DNA of 64,000 nucleotides, from contig OZ245737.1 in assembly GCA_965227315.1 (NCBI GenBank), positions 2,480,001 to 2,544,000 of the forward strand, read 5' to 3'. Both the position numbers and the translations under genes were made by a program. The stretch is from JANQHS01 sp965227315 (GTDB taxonomy: Bacteria > Bacteroidota > Bacteroidia > Cytophagales > CCMP332). Below are positions 53,213 through 62,669 of the stretch, piece after piece. The notes beneath the pieces are model-generated. The model did not search any database and was not told the origin of the DNA. It saw only the letters and a list, made by a program, of their open reading frames with translations. Each line of letters opens with the position of its first letter. The first letter of the stretch is position 1.

Positions 53213-53863
53213 TTGGAGACTCTTGCTTTCATAGCCTTAGGTTGCCTTGTGGCATACCTTTTCGGATCTATCCCCAGTGCGGTATGGGTAGGACAGGCAT
53301 TTTTTGGTATTGACATACGTGATTATGGCTCCGGAAATGCTGGTGCGACCAATACTTTCAGGGTATTAGGCAAAAAATGGGGAGTGCTGGTAATGCTCAT
53401 GGATCTGGTCAAAGGATACACCGCGGCCACACTTCCCTGGATCATGGTTTCGATGAACGTGATACCTTATGATGATGTGATCCTGTATCAATTGTTGTTT
53501 GGAATGTTTTCGGTTGTCGGTCACGTCTTTCCTGTATTCTCACAGTTTCGGGGCGGCAAAGGAATAGCTACTCTGTTCGGAATGGTATTGGCCATCCACC
53601 CGATAGTAGCCTTGCTCTGTTTGCTGATCTTTCTTGTTGTGCTTTTGACTTCGAGATTCGTATCCCTCGGCTCAATGATAGGCACGTTATGCTTTCCGAT
53701 TCTGCTTCTGCTTCCTAGGTTCAATCCCGAAGAACCTGCGCTGATCGTTTTTGGTTTTCTTATGTTCGGCGTTGTCATCTTCACCCATCAAAAAAATATT
53801 AGAAGACTGCTGAAAGGCCAGGAAAGCAAGGCTAACATTCGCATTCGACGAAGAAATCCTTAA
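53213..53863 (+). CDS. plsY: glycerol-3-phosphate acyltransferase PlsY
   Basis: The 216-residue inner-membrane enzyme transfers acyl groups from acyl phosphate to glycerol-3-phosphate. The three PlsY motifs are visible: GSIPSAVWVGQAFFGIDIRD with GSGNAGATNTFRVLG, HVFPVFSQFRGGKGIAT, and SRFVSLGSM. Five or more hydrophobic helices are present. Start is TTG 53213. The next gene, a GT-C-like membrane protein, follows after 25 bp. Confidence 0.93.
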   Translation: METLAFIALGCLVAYLFGSIPSAVWVGQAFFGIDIRDYGSGNAGATNTFRVLGKKWGVLVMLMDLVKGYTAATLPWIMVSMNVIPYDDVILYQLLFGMFSVVGHVFPVFSQFRGGKGIATLFGMVLAIHPIVALLCLLIFLVVLLTSRFVSLGSMIGTLCFPILLLLPRFNPEEPALIVFGFLMFGVVIFTHQKNIRRLLKGQESKANIRIRRRNP

Positions 53864-53888
53864 TTCTCATCATTCTTGAGCAATCCTG

Positions 53889-55337
53889 ATGGGCCTTAAA
53901 TTGAGCATGAAAAAGGATTGGTATTATGTTCTGTTAATTCTAGGCCTGGGCTTCGAGATCGCTTATTTCGGAAACGCCGTCATCCACAATGACCTTAACT
54001 GGTGGGCATCCGATGCGCCTACCTACCTGGAACAGGCCGAATATATGATGGAGGGCAGGCTGGGAGAATTTTACGAGATCAACAAGTTCGCGATGGACCA
54101 TTCCACTTTTCCCGTTGGTCCATATTTGTACCCCCTGGGATATCCGGCCTCAATGATTCCCGCACTAAAGATATGGGGGCATCGCTTCGACATGTTGAAA
54201 TGGTATAACCTTTTATTCTTTTTTGGCTTCCTTGCCTTTCTTGTTTTTTGGATGAAAGAGCGATTTCCAAATTGGCGAATTCCTGCCCTTTTGGTCTCTG
54301 CTACTCTTTGCTCGCACTTTTTCTACCAGATGTTCTTCGATCATCTTCTTTCCGATCTGTGTTTTCTGTTCTTTGCTTTTCTGTCTATATGGGTCTTTCA
54401 AAACCGACCCTCAAAATATTGGGCTTTTGTTTTGGGCCTGATTGCTTTTCTCGCTTATCAGGTAAGGGATTTTGGGATCTTTCTTTTGCTGGGATTTGTA
54501 CTTCAGCTCTTGTTCGAGAAAAATGCCAGGAAGCAGATCATCCAAATATGTGTTCCGTTTGTCGGGCTTTTCCTGATTTCAAAGTTTTTCTCATTTGGGA
54601 GTAATGAGGTTCACATGAAGAAATTGCTTGAATTCAATGCTCAGTTGGTGCTGGACAATTTTGTTTATATCGTAAATACAGCGGCAAACTTTTTTCTTGA
54701 TCAGAAAAATGGTTTCGGGCATCGGGAACAACACCCTTATACGGTGGTCATCTTCATCCTTCTTGCAGGCTTTGTTCTGTTTGGAATGATCAGGAATTGG
54801 AAGCAGGACTTACACTTGAGCGTGTTTTTTCTTGCTCAGCTGGCTGTTATTCTGATTTGGCCGAACTCGGTTCATCAGGGGTCAAGATTTTTCCTCCCCA
54901 TCTATCCTTTGATATTAATATTTATTGCAAAGTCATTTTTTGAGATCAACTCCGGTTGGTTCAGGTTGCTCGGTTTTGTCGCGGCCACTGTTTTTTTGGT
55001 GAGTATTTTTCAGGAGTCAGAACGCATTGCAGTGGAATTTGGAAGAATGCATTGGTGGCAGGGAAATGCGGAAGAATCTCATGAAATGTACAGGACGATT
55101 GCAAGGGAAGTCCCCGAGGATGAGATCATTGTTTCAGGATCACCAAGAACCATACGGTTTTTTACCGGTAGGAATGGGGTGATGATCCCGGCAAAGAATG
55201 AGATCCTTGGGTCCGACTTTAAGTATTTGTTGAATATTAACGGTGTTCATGCTAGCTACTCCCCACAAAAGAGCGATAGTCTTGACTTTGAATTGGTAGA
55301 GCAAGGAACTGTTTTTCGTTTGTATAGAATCAATTAG
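53889..55337 (+). CDS. polytopic membrane protein, GT-C glycosyltransferase-like
   Basis: The 482-residue protein has about ten membrane helices. After the first helix, the loop NAVIHNDLNWWASDAPTYLE contains an acidic pair in the position where GT-C glycosyltransferases (Arn/PMT-like) hold their catalytic Asp; QAEYMMEGRLGEFYEINKF follows. A C-terminal soluble segment includes EEVPEDEIIVSGSPRT-like sequence (REVPEDEIIVSGSPRTIRFF). The family uses lipid-linked sugar donors. The evidence is fold-level only and donor/acceptor are unknown. Confidence 0.65.
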   Translation: MGLKLSMKKDWYYVLLILGLGFEIAYFGNAVIHNDLNWWASDAPTYLEQAEYMMEGRLGEFYEINKFAMDHSTFPVGPYLYPLGYPASMIPALKIWGHRFDMLKWYNLLFFFGFLAFLVFWMKERFPNWRIPALLVSATLCSHFFYQMFFDHLLSDLCFLFFAFLSIWVFQNRPSKYWAFVLGLIAFLAYQVRDFGIFLLLGFVLQLLFEKNARKQIIQICVPFVGLFLISKFFSFGSNEVHMKKLLEFNAQLVLDNFVYIVNTAANFFLDQKNGFGHREQHPYTVVIFILLAGFVLFGMIRNWKQDLHLSVFFLAQLAVILIWPNSVHQGSRFFLPIYPLILIFIAKSFFEINSGWFRLLGFVAATVFLVSIFQESERIAVEFGRMHWWQGNAEESHEMYRTIAREVPEDEIIVSGSPRTIRFFTGRNGVMIPAKNEILGSDFKYLLNINGVHASYSPQKSDSLDFELVEQGTVFRLYRIN

Positions 55338-55592
55338 GAACTCTTCTTCATTGTATTTGACTGTCCCGATTAGCGGCTTTCCGGATGTTTTATACGAAAA
55401 CCGTAGAACAAGCGCTTAAATGGCCGTTTGCATCAAGATTGTTTGGAATTGATTTGAATATGCGAAATTTTATTCCCTATATTTAGCTGTTAAATCAAGC
55501 AGTTTTCTTCTAGTTTAATTTGACCTCCAATTGACAAAACCGCACTGGGTTTCCGGCGCGGTTTTTTTATTTTTGGCTTCCAACTCACGTTT
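55338..55592 (+). other. intergenic region, terminator only
   Basis: Apart from the hairpin at 55536-55568, I see no gene, tRNA or strong promoter here. TATATTTA (near 55479) is only a partial -7 match. Confidence 0.6.
55536..55568 (+). terminator. intrinsic terminator
   Basis: AAAACCGC pairs with GCGCGGTT around a loop and is followed by seven T, ending 24 bp before the dipeptidase start. Confidence 0.75.
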
Positions 55593-56948
55593 ATGAATTC
55601 CTATATAGAGCAAAACAAAGACAGGTTTCTTGAAGAGCTTTTTGAGATCCTGAGGATACCATCCGTTTCAACCGATGCATCGTTTTCAGCTGATATCAAG
55701 AAGACCGCAGAATTTGTAAAGGCTAAGCTTGAGGCAGCAGGCGCCGAAAATGTTGAAGTAGTTGACACTCCGGGCAACCCAATTGTTTACGGCGAAAAAA
55801 TTGTGGGAGATGATAAGCCCACTGTACTTGTTTACGGGCATTATGACGTTCAGCCCGCCGATCCAATAGAATTATGGGAATCTCCGCCTTTTGAACCTGA
55901 AATTAGGGATGGGAGAATTTATGCCAGGGGAGCCTGTGATGACAAAGGGCAAATGTACATGCATGTCAAGGCGCTTGAGGTCATGAGCAACGAAGGTGAG
56001 GTCCCTTGTAATATTAAATTCATGATCGAGGGTGAAGAGGAGATCGGTTCAAACAACCTGGGTTGGTTTGTGGACAATTACAAAGAGAGACTCGATGCAG
56101 ATGTCATTTTGATTTCTGATACAGATATGCTTGGGTTGGATACACCATCCATTTGTACTGGTCTGAGAGGATTAAGCTATGTTGAAGTGGAATTAACCGG
56201 TCCTTCCAGAGATCTGCATTCAGGACTATATGGTGGTTCTGTTACCAACCCCATCAATGCACTGTGCGAGATGATCGAATCTCTGAGAGATGAATCAAAT
56301 AGGATCACGATTCCGGGGTTTTATGATGACGTTGAAGTCGTTACCGAGGCCGAAAGGGCAAAGATGGGACTGGCACCCAATAAGGATGAGCAAACCAAGA
56401 AGGAGTTGGAAGTCGATGAACTTGATGGTGAGGAAGGCTATACCAGCCTGGAAAGAACCAGCATCAGGCCTACGTTGGATGTAAACGGAATTTGGGGTGG
56501 CTATACCCAGGAAGGCGCAAAAACGGTGATCCCTTCGAAGGCTTATGCGAAAATTTCAATGAGGTTGGTTCCGAATCAAAGTTCAGATGCCATCACGGAA
56601 CTCTTTACAAAACATTTCAAAAGCATTGCACCAAAGGGTATTCAGGTCAAGATTACTCCGCATCATGGTGGCGAACCTGCCGTGACCCCGATTGATTCCA
56701 ATGGCTTCAAGGCAGCAGAGCTTGCCATGAAAGACACGCTTGGTAAGGATCCCATACCGGTACGGAGCGGGGGAAGTATTCCAATTGTTGCGATGTTCAA
56801 GGAAAAATTAGGATTGGATTCTGTTTTATTCGGTTTTGGCCTGAGTATTGATGCTATTCATTCACCTAATGAGAGCTACGGGGTTGAGAACTTCCTGAAG
56901 GGAATCGAGGCCATTACACGCTTTCATTATCATTTTTCTAAAGTCTGA
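55593..56948 (+). CDS. M20 family dipeptidase
   Basis: The 451-residue zinc-dependent exopeptidase belongs to the M20 (CPG2/carnosinase-like) family. Metal motifs are VYGHYDVQPADP (His and Asp), GACDDKGQMYM (bridging Asp) and MIEGEEEIGS (catalytic Glu and metal Glu). A lid/dimerisation domain with GLRGLSYVEVELTGPSRDLHSG follows, then the C-terminal SIDAIHSPNESYGVENF (metal His). Such enzymes hydrolyse dipeptides in the cytoplasm. The DsbD-like gene follows. Confidence 0.92.
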   Translation: MNSYIEQNKDRFLEELFEILRIPSVSTDASFSADIKKTAEFVKAKLEAAGAENVEVVDTPGNPIVYGEKIVGDDKPTVLVYGHYDVQPADPIELWESPPFEPEIRDGRIYARGACDDKGQMYMHVKALEVMSNEGEVPCNIKFMIEGEEEIGSNNLGWFVDNYKERLDADVILISDTDMLGLDTPSICTGLRGLSYVEVELTGPSRDLHSGLYGGSVTNPINALCEMIESLRDESNRITIPGFYDDVEVVTEAERAKMGLAPNKDEQTKKELEVDELDGEEGYTSLERTSIRPTLDVNGIWGGYTQEGAKTVIPSKAYAKISMRLVPNQSSDAITELFTKHFKSIAPKGIQVKITPHHGGEPAVTPIDSNGFKAAELAMKDTLGKDPIPVRSGGSIPIVAMFKEKLGLDSVLFGFGLSIDAIHSPNESYGVENFLKGIEAITRFHYHFSKV

Positions 56949-56995
56949 GCACGATAATAGCTTAGTCTTTGCCCATTAAATTATTGGATCAGCTA

Positions 56996-59182
56996 ATGAG
57001 AAGCTCAATTTTCACAATTGTATTTTTTATAAGCACGGTATTTGGATATGCCCAGATACTTGAACCATCAAGCTGGTCCTATGATGTATCGAAAAAGGAT
57101 CCATCGGTCGGCGAAGAGGTGGAGTTGATCTTCAATGTGAAGATCGATAAGGACTGGTATCTGTATTCATCCGATTTTGATCCAAATCTCGGGCCTCAGG
57201 TAACAGAGTTCTTTTGGACAGAAAACGGATCCTATGAATTGCTTGGAGATATTGTTCCGGTCGATCCAAAGAAGAAGTACGATGATATTTGGGAGGGGGA
57301 CTACACCTACTTTACCAAAACAGCTCAGTTCCGGCAGAAGATCAAGATCCTTTCTGCTTCTCCGGTTATTCCGGTAGAATACAGCTTTCAGGTTTGTACG
57401 GAGGTGGACGGACGTTGTATTCCTTTTGATGATGAGTTTGATTTCGGCTCCCTTTTTTCAGTTCAGGAAACAGGCTCTGCTCAGGAGAGTTCCGAAGAGG
57501 AGAAGGAACCAATAGCGGAGATTCCGGCAACTAAGGAAGAATCCGATGAGGATGTTTCTTCGACAGCAGAGATCACAGAAACCGAGAATGAGGAGCGTGC
57601 AGAAGTGACCCAGGAGACTGCCGATAAGGAGAATGAACTGGAGCAAGCGGATGAGTCAGATACAATTGCCGATGAGTCTCAGGCGGATGTGCAGGTCAAG
57701 AAGGAATCAATGTATTCCTCATTATGGCTGTTCTTTTTCGTTGCCTTTGGTTCCGGATTGGTTGCGCTTCTGACCCCCTGTGTTTTTCCGATGATACCCA
57801 TGACTGTTTCGTTCTTCTCCCATACATCTCAGGGAAGAACCGATACCGTATCCAAAGCCATTGTTTATGGTCTCAGCATCATCGCGATCTACATTGTTTT
57901 GGGCTTTGCCACCAGTCTGATTTTCGGTCCGGAGGTAGCGAATTTTGTAAGTACCCATTGGATCCCGAATATTTTCTTCTTTCTGATCTTTTTGGTGTTT
58001 GCCATCTCTTTCTTCGGAGCTTTTGACATCGTTCTCCCCACTTCATTTGTTAATAAAATGGATGAAAAGGCTGATAAGGGCGGCTATGTTGGAGTGTTTT
58101 TTATGGCCTTTACCTTGGCGCTGGTTTCTTTTTCCTGTACCGGCCCCATTGTGGGATCGATCCTTGTAGCATCTGCAGGAGGAGAGGTGATCAAGCCCCT
58201 GGTCGGCATGGCAGGTTTCTCGCTGGCATTTGCTATTCCCTTTACACTTTTTGCAGCTTTTCCGTCTTGGTTGAACAGCCTTCCCAAGTCCGGTGGCTGG
58301 CTTAATTCGGTAAAGGTTGTCCTCGGGTTCCTTGAACTGGCATTTGCCTTTAAGTTTTTAAGCGTTGCTGATCAGACTTATCATTGGGGAATCCTTGACA
58401 GAGATGTTTATCTCGCCATTTGGATCGTGATCTTTTCACTGATGGGATTTTACCTGCTTGGGAAGCTACAGCTTCCGCATGACAGCCCGCTGCAGAAGAT
58501 CTCGGTGACAAGGTTGCTGTTTGCGGTTGTCACTTTCTCTTTCGTGATCTATTTGATTCCCGGAATGTTTGGAGCACCCTTAAAGGCTCTATCAGGCTAT
58601 TTGCCGCCTCAGACAACCCATGATTTTGATATTCATGAGCTGGTTCGAAACACGGGTGGAGCAAAAGTCCAGACCACATCGAATATTTGTGAGTCTCCTA
58701 AGTATGCTGACATGCTTCATTTGCCACATGGGCTTCAAGGATATTTTGATTTTGAACAGGCTGCCCAATGCAGCAAGGAACTCGGCAAACCGATTTTCAT
58801 CGACTTCACCGGGCATGGCTGTGTGAATTGTCGTGAAATGGAAGCGAATGTTTGGTCAGATCCGGTGGTGCTTGAAAAGCTTCAGAATGAATTTGTGATC
58901 GTGGCTCTATATGTCGATGATAAGTTTGTGCTTCCTGAGGATCAATGGTACGTATCTGAATATGATAGCAAGGTGAAAAAATCCATCGGCAAGCAAAATG
59001 CTGATTTTCAGATCCGGAAATTCAATAATAATGCCCAACCATACTATTGCCTTGTGGATGAAAACGGCGATATCCTGGTCGAGCCCAAAGCTTATGACCT
59101 CAAGGTGGAGAACTTTGTAGAGTTTCTCGATTCCGGTATTGAAAGCTACCGCAGTCGAGGAAGTGGTTTGGCGATTAAGTAG
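56996..59182 (+). CDS. DsbD-like thiol:disulfide interchange protein
   Basis: The 728-residue protein has a signal peptide (MRSSIFTIVFFISTVFGYAQ) and an N-terminal DsbD-N-type domain (residues about 20-150, with VEYSFQVCTEVDGRCIPFDD). A Glu-rich linker follows. Eight membrane helices come next, with the redox Cys pair in LLTPCVFPMIPMTVSFFSH and SFSCTGPIVGSIL. A C-terminal thioredoxin-like domain holds C609-V-N-C612 (FIDFTGHGCVNCREMEANVW). It carries reducing power from cytoplasmic thioredoxin to periplasmic proteins. ATG 56996 gives the best signal peptide; TTG 56969 is possible. It ends 1 bp before the convergent recG stop. Confidence 0.9.
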   Translation: MRSSIFTIVFFISTVFGYAQILEPSSWSYDVSKKDPSVGEEVELIFNVKIDKDWYLYSSDFDPNLGPQVTEFFWTENGSYELLGDIVPVDPKKKYDDIWEGDYTYFTKTAQFRQKIKILSASPVIPVEYSFQVCTEVDGRCIPFDDEFDFGSLFSVQETGSAQESSEEEKEPIAEIPATKEESDEDVSSTAEITETENEERAEVTQETADKENELEQADESDTIADESQADVQVKKESMYSSLWLFFFVAFGSGLVALLTPCVFPMIPMTVSFFSHTSQGRTDTVSKAIVYGLSIIAIYIVLGFATSLIFGPEVANFVSTHWIPNIFFFLIFLVFAISFFGAFDIVLPTSFVNKMDEKADKGGYVGVFFMAFTLALVSFSCTGPIVGSILVASAGGEVIKPLVGMAGFSLAFAIPFTLFAAFPSWLNSLPKSGGWLNSVKVVLGFLELAFAFKFLSVADQTYHWGILDRDVYLAIWIVIFSLMGFYLLGKLQLPHDSPLQKISVTRLLFAVVTFSFVIYLIPGMFGAPLKALSGYLPPQTTHDFDIHELVRNTGGAKVQTTSNICESPKYADMLHLPHGLQGYFDFEQAAQCSKELGKPIFIDFTGHGCVNCREMEANVWSDPVVLEKLQNEFVIVALYVDDKFVLPEDQWYVSEYDSKVKKSIGKQNADFQIRKFNNNAQPYYCLVDENGDILVEPKAYDLKVENFVEFLDSGIESYRSRGSGLAIK

Positions 59183-59183
59183 T

Positions 59184-61277
59184 TTATCCTACCATTCTCC
59201 AGTTAAAATCCGAACCCCGGAAATTTTTGAGTCCTTGACCAAGGCTGGAATACTCTCTTGATATCAGGTCGGGGTCCTGATCAAGAATTTGCTTGGCCCA
59301 TTTTCTGGCCTCCATTAAAATAGGACCGTCCGTTGATAGGTTTGCGATTTTGAGAACCAAGGCCCCGCTTTGTTGTGTGCCTGCCAGATCTCCGGGCCCC
59401 CTCAATTTTAGGTCCACCTCAGCGATCTTGAAGCCGTCATTTGTATCTACCATGGTTTTGATCCGTGTTTTGGCCTCTTCTGAGATTTTGTCTTTTGACA
59501 TCAGTATGCAATAGGACTGTTCTGCACCTCTTCCTACCCTTCCTCTTAACTGATGTAGTTGAGCCAGACCGAACTTTTCTGAATTCTCGATCACCATTGT
59601 CGTCGCATTTGGTACATCGACACCAACCTCGATCACCGTGGTAGAAACCATGATCTTGGTTTCACCTTTTGCAAACCTGGCCATCTCAAATGCTTTGGCG
59701 TCGGGTTTCATCTGTCCGTGAAGAATGCTCAGTGGGACCTCCGAGAAGGCTCTGCTGATGCTTTCATAGCCATCCATGAGGTCTTTGAGGTCCAATTTTT
59801 TTGATTCTTCAATCAATGGGTAGACAACATAGATCTGGCCGCCATTCCGGATCTGATTCCTCATAAATGAAAAAACCGTAAGCCGATCCCGATCCGTTCC
59901 ATGTTTGGTGATAATGGGTTTTCTGCCCGCCGGCAATTCGTTTATGACCGATATATCCAGGTCGCCATAAAGGGTTAGGGCCAGGGTTCGTGGAATGGGT
60001 GTTGCGGTCATAACCAGGATATGGGGAAACTCTCCCTTGGTCTTCTGCCAAAGTTTTGCTCTTTGAGCAACACCAAACCGATGCTGTTCGTCGATGATGC
60101 ATAAGCTCAGGTCCTTGAACTTCACAGGATCTTCGATAAGTGCATGTGTCCCGATCAGGAGATCGATATCTCCCCTTTTCAGTTCTTCGAAAATTTCCTT
60201 TCTTGCCGATGTGGGTGTGGAGCCGGTTAGTTTTTGAACCTTTAATCCGATTTCCTTTCCGAAGGAATTTAGCTTTTGATAATGCTGGTTTGCCAAAATC
60301 TCTGTTGGCGCCATCAGGCAAGACTGACTTCCCTGATCCTTGGCAAGCAAAGAGGTCAAAAAGGCGATGATCGTCTTTCCGCTTCCCACATCACCCTGAA
60401 CAAGCCGATTCATTTGGGATCCGGATTTGAGATCCTCAAAGATCTCATGCATAACCCTTTTTTGCGCATCTGTCAGGGAGAAGGGAAGATGGGATTTATA
60501 AAACTCCCCCAGGGTTGTTGTTCTTGAAAAAACCTTGCCCGGTGATTTACTCTGCGACTTTACTTTCGATTGTACCAGTTTGAGTTGCAGAAGAAACAAT
60601 TCTTCGAATTTCAATCTCCTGTTTGCCTGCCTTGCTTCCTCATGGTTTTGCGGAAAGTGGATCTTCTTTAATGCATCCCTTTTGGGGATGAGTTTTAAAG
60701 CTGTTCTGATCTTTCCCGGAATAGGGTCGGATATCTGATCGGGTAACTTCTCAATGATCCTCCCTACCAGTGTTCCGATCGATTTACCATCTAAATATGA
60801 TCTTCTCAGGGTTTCCGTAGTTGAGTATATGGGCAGGTATTTTTTTGCCTTGATCTGCCCTTCACCAACCAATTCAATTTCGGGATGAGATACCGAGATC
60901 GATCCTTTGTACAGGGATGGTTTGCCATAAAAAAGATACTTCTCCCCACTTCGGATCTTTTTTTGGATCCAATCCGTACCGGAAAACCAATTCACATTGA
61001 TCGTTCCGGTTTCATCTGAGAAAAACCCTTCCAGTCTTTTCCTTCTCCCATAACCTTCTGTTTTTAGTTCCGAAAACCACCCTTTGAGTTGAATAGAGTC
61101 CTCGAATCCGTTGACTTCATTGATTTTGAGGATTTTACTTCTATCCTCATATCGAAAAGGAAAATGAAAGAGCAGATCTCCGAAAGTGGATATATCAAGC
61201 TCTTTTTGGAGCAATAGAGCCCTTTTTGGGCCAACTCCCTTTAAAAATTCGATTTTTGAATCAAAAAACTCTTTCAA
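59184..61277 (-). CDS. recG: ATP-dependent DNA helicase RecG
   Basis: The 697-residue helicase remodels stalled forks and branched DNA. It has the N-terminal wedge/OB domain (DLLFHFPFRYEDRS), Walker A in VQGDVGSGKTIIAFLTS, CIIDEQHRFGVAQR (DEQH box), VMTATPIPRTLALTLYGD and the motif-VI region GLAQLHQLRGRVGRGAEQSYC. The C terminus ELRGPGDLAGTQQSG-like (KLRGPGDLAGTQQSG) is characteristic. It is monocistronic and convergent with dsbD. Confidence 0.95.
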   Translation of the reverse strand: MKEFFDSKIEFLKGVGPKRALLLQKELDISTFGDLLFHFPFRYEDRSKILKINEVNGFEDSIQLKGWFSELKTEGYGRRKRLEGFFSDETGTINVNWFSGTDWIQKKIRSGEKYLFYGKPSLYKGSISVSHPEIELVGEGQIKAKKYLPIYSTTETLRRSYLDGKSIGTLVGRIIEKLPDQISDPIPGKIRTALKLIPKRDALKKIHFPQNHEEARQANRRLKFEELFLLQLKLVQSKVKSQSKSPGKVFSRTTTLGEFYKSHLPFSLTDAQKRVMHEIFEDLKSGSQMNRLVQGDVGSGKTIIAFLTSLLAKDQGSQSCLMAPTEILANQHYQKLNSFGKEIGLKVQKLTGSTPTSARKEIFEELKRGDIDLLIGTHALIEDPVKFKDLSLCIIDEQHRFGVAQRAKLWQKTKGEFPHILVMTATPIPRTLALTLYGDLDISVINELPAGRKPIITKHGTDRDRLTVFSFMRNQIRNGGQIYVVYPLIEESKKLDLKDLMDGYESISRAFSEVPLSILHGQMKPDAKAFEMARFAKGETKIMVSTTVIEVGVDVPNATTMVIENSEKFGLAQLHQLRGRVGRGAEQSYCILMSKDKISEEAKTRIKTMVDTNDGFKIAEVDLKLRGPGDLAGTQQSGALVLKIANLSTDGPILMEARKWAKQILDQDPDLISREYSSLGQGLKNFRGSDFNWRMVG

Positions 61278-61426
61278 TCGTATAAGTGAGAAGCGGTATT
61301 TACCGTTAAATTTGAGCTTTGAAAAATAAAGAAGTTCGCCGTTTCGTTGAAGTATTTACCTTGCTTAAAATTGGGCGAAGGCATATATTAGCGGTTGATT
61401 TCGTTATTCTGAAATTTGAATAGGGT

Positions 61427-62608
61427 ATGAAAAAATTGATTCAGGTTGGTTTACCAATCGTTGTATTAGCTATGATAATCCAAGCCTGCGGGGGTGGAGG
61501 AGGTATGAGAAGTGCATCGAACCCCGGAGGAGCCAGCTCAGTAACCGGCCTGGCCTTTAACGATGAAGGCGGCTTTCAGGTAAATGATTATGCTGGTCAG
61601 CCTGAAGCTCCAAATATGGTCTTCATCGAAGGAGGAAGAGCGACTCTTGGTTCTTCGGAAGAGGATATTCTCAACCGCCATGACAACATTGAAAGGACCG
61701 TTACGGTTGCATCTTTTTTCATGGATATGACCGAGATCGGTAATATTCACTGGTTGGAATACATGTTCTATGTAAAAAGAGATTCCACTGAAGATGTGTA
61801 CATACGGACGCTTCCCGATACACTTGTTTGGAAGTCTGAATTGGCATTTAACGATCCATATGTTGATCATTACCTGAGATATCCTGGTTTCAGATATTAT
61901 CCGGTAGTGGGTGTTTCCTGGTTGCAAGCGCAGGATTATTGTGATTGGAGAACCAAGGTTGTTAACGAGCAACTGGCGAGAGACAATGGCATGGAGCCCG
62001 AAGATTATCAGGGCAGAATTCCCTTGGAGTCTGGAATTGTGGTGCCTGCATTCAGGCTTCCTACCGAAGCTGAATGGGAATATGCTTCAATGGCTTTGGT
62101 TGGAACCCAATATTTGGATGAGAACCAATCACATAAGAGAATTTACCCTTGGGATGGCCATGCGGTAAGGAATCCTTATGGTGCAGAAATGGGACAGTTT
62201 CTTGCCAATTTCAAAAGAGGAAAAGGTGACTATGCCGGTATTGCCGGAAGGTTGAATGATGGCGCGATGATCACCGATCATATCTATGCCTACCCTCCTA
62301 ATGATTATGGCCTTTACAATATGGCTGGAAACGTGAGCGAGTGGGTTTGGGATGTTTATCGTCCAATGTCTTTCCGCGATGTTGATGACCTTAACCCGAT
62401 CAGAAGGGATGGCTTTCTTGATAACGAGGAAAAATATGATGAAGCGAATACTCTTGTTTCAAATGAGACCAGGGTTTATAAAGGCGGTTCATGGAAAGAT
62501 CCAGCTTATTTCATGTCCCCAGGTACAAGAAGATATTTGCCTCAGGATACCTGCCTGGCTACACTTGGGTTCAGGTGCGCCATGATCTCTGCGGGTAGAA
62601 ATAACTAA
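61427..62608 (+). CDS. gldJ: gliding/T9SS lipoprotein GldJ-like
   Basis: The 393-residue lipoprotein has lipobox IIQAC (Cys21), followed by a Gly/Ser-rich linker. The body is a formylglycine-generating (FGE/SUMF1) sulfatase-modifying domain without evident catalytic role: NMVFIEGGRATLGSSEEDI, FFMDMTEIGNIHWLEYMFYV, LPDTLVWKSELAFNDPYVD, YYPVVGVSWLQAQDYCDWR, RLPTEAEWEYASMAL, NMAGNVSEWVWDVY and TLGFRCAMIS. The LPDTLVW-x-x-x-L-A-x-N-x-P-Y-V-D block is closer to GldJ than GldK. GldJ stabilises the T9SS/gliding machinery. No other gld/spr genes are nearby. It ends at a terminator. Confidence 0.85.
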   Translation: MKKLIQVGLPIVVLAMIIQACGGGGGMRSASNPGGASSVTGLAFNDEGGFQVNDYAGQPEAPNMVFIEGGRATLGSSEEDILNRHDNIERTVTVASFFMDMTEIGNIHWLEYMFYVKRDSTEDVYIRTLPDTLVWKSELAFNDPYVDHYLRYPGFRYYPVVGVSWLQAQDYCDWRTKVVNEQLARDNGMEPEDYQGRIPLESGIVVPAFRLPTEAEWEYASMALVGTQYLDENQSHKRIYPWDGHAVRNPYGAEMGQFLANFKRGKGDYAGIAGRLNDGAMITDHIYAYPPNDYGLYNMAGNVSEWVWDVYRPMSFRDVDDLNPIRRDGFLDNEEKYDEANTLVSNETRVYKGGSWKDPAYFMSPGTRRYLPQDTCLATLGFRCAMISAGRNN

Positions 62609-62626
62609 AACAACAAGACTTGAATA

Positions 62627-62668
62627 AGAGCCTCGGTTCCAAATACATTGGGATCGGGGCTTTTTCAT
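62627..62668 (+). terminator. intrinsic terminator after gldJ
   Basis: AGCCTCGGTTCCA pairs imperfectly with TGGGATCGGGGCT around a short loop, followed by TTTTT, immediately upstream of the anmK ATG. Confidence 0.75.
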
Positions 62669-62669
62669 T

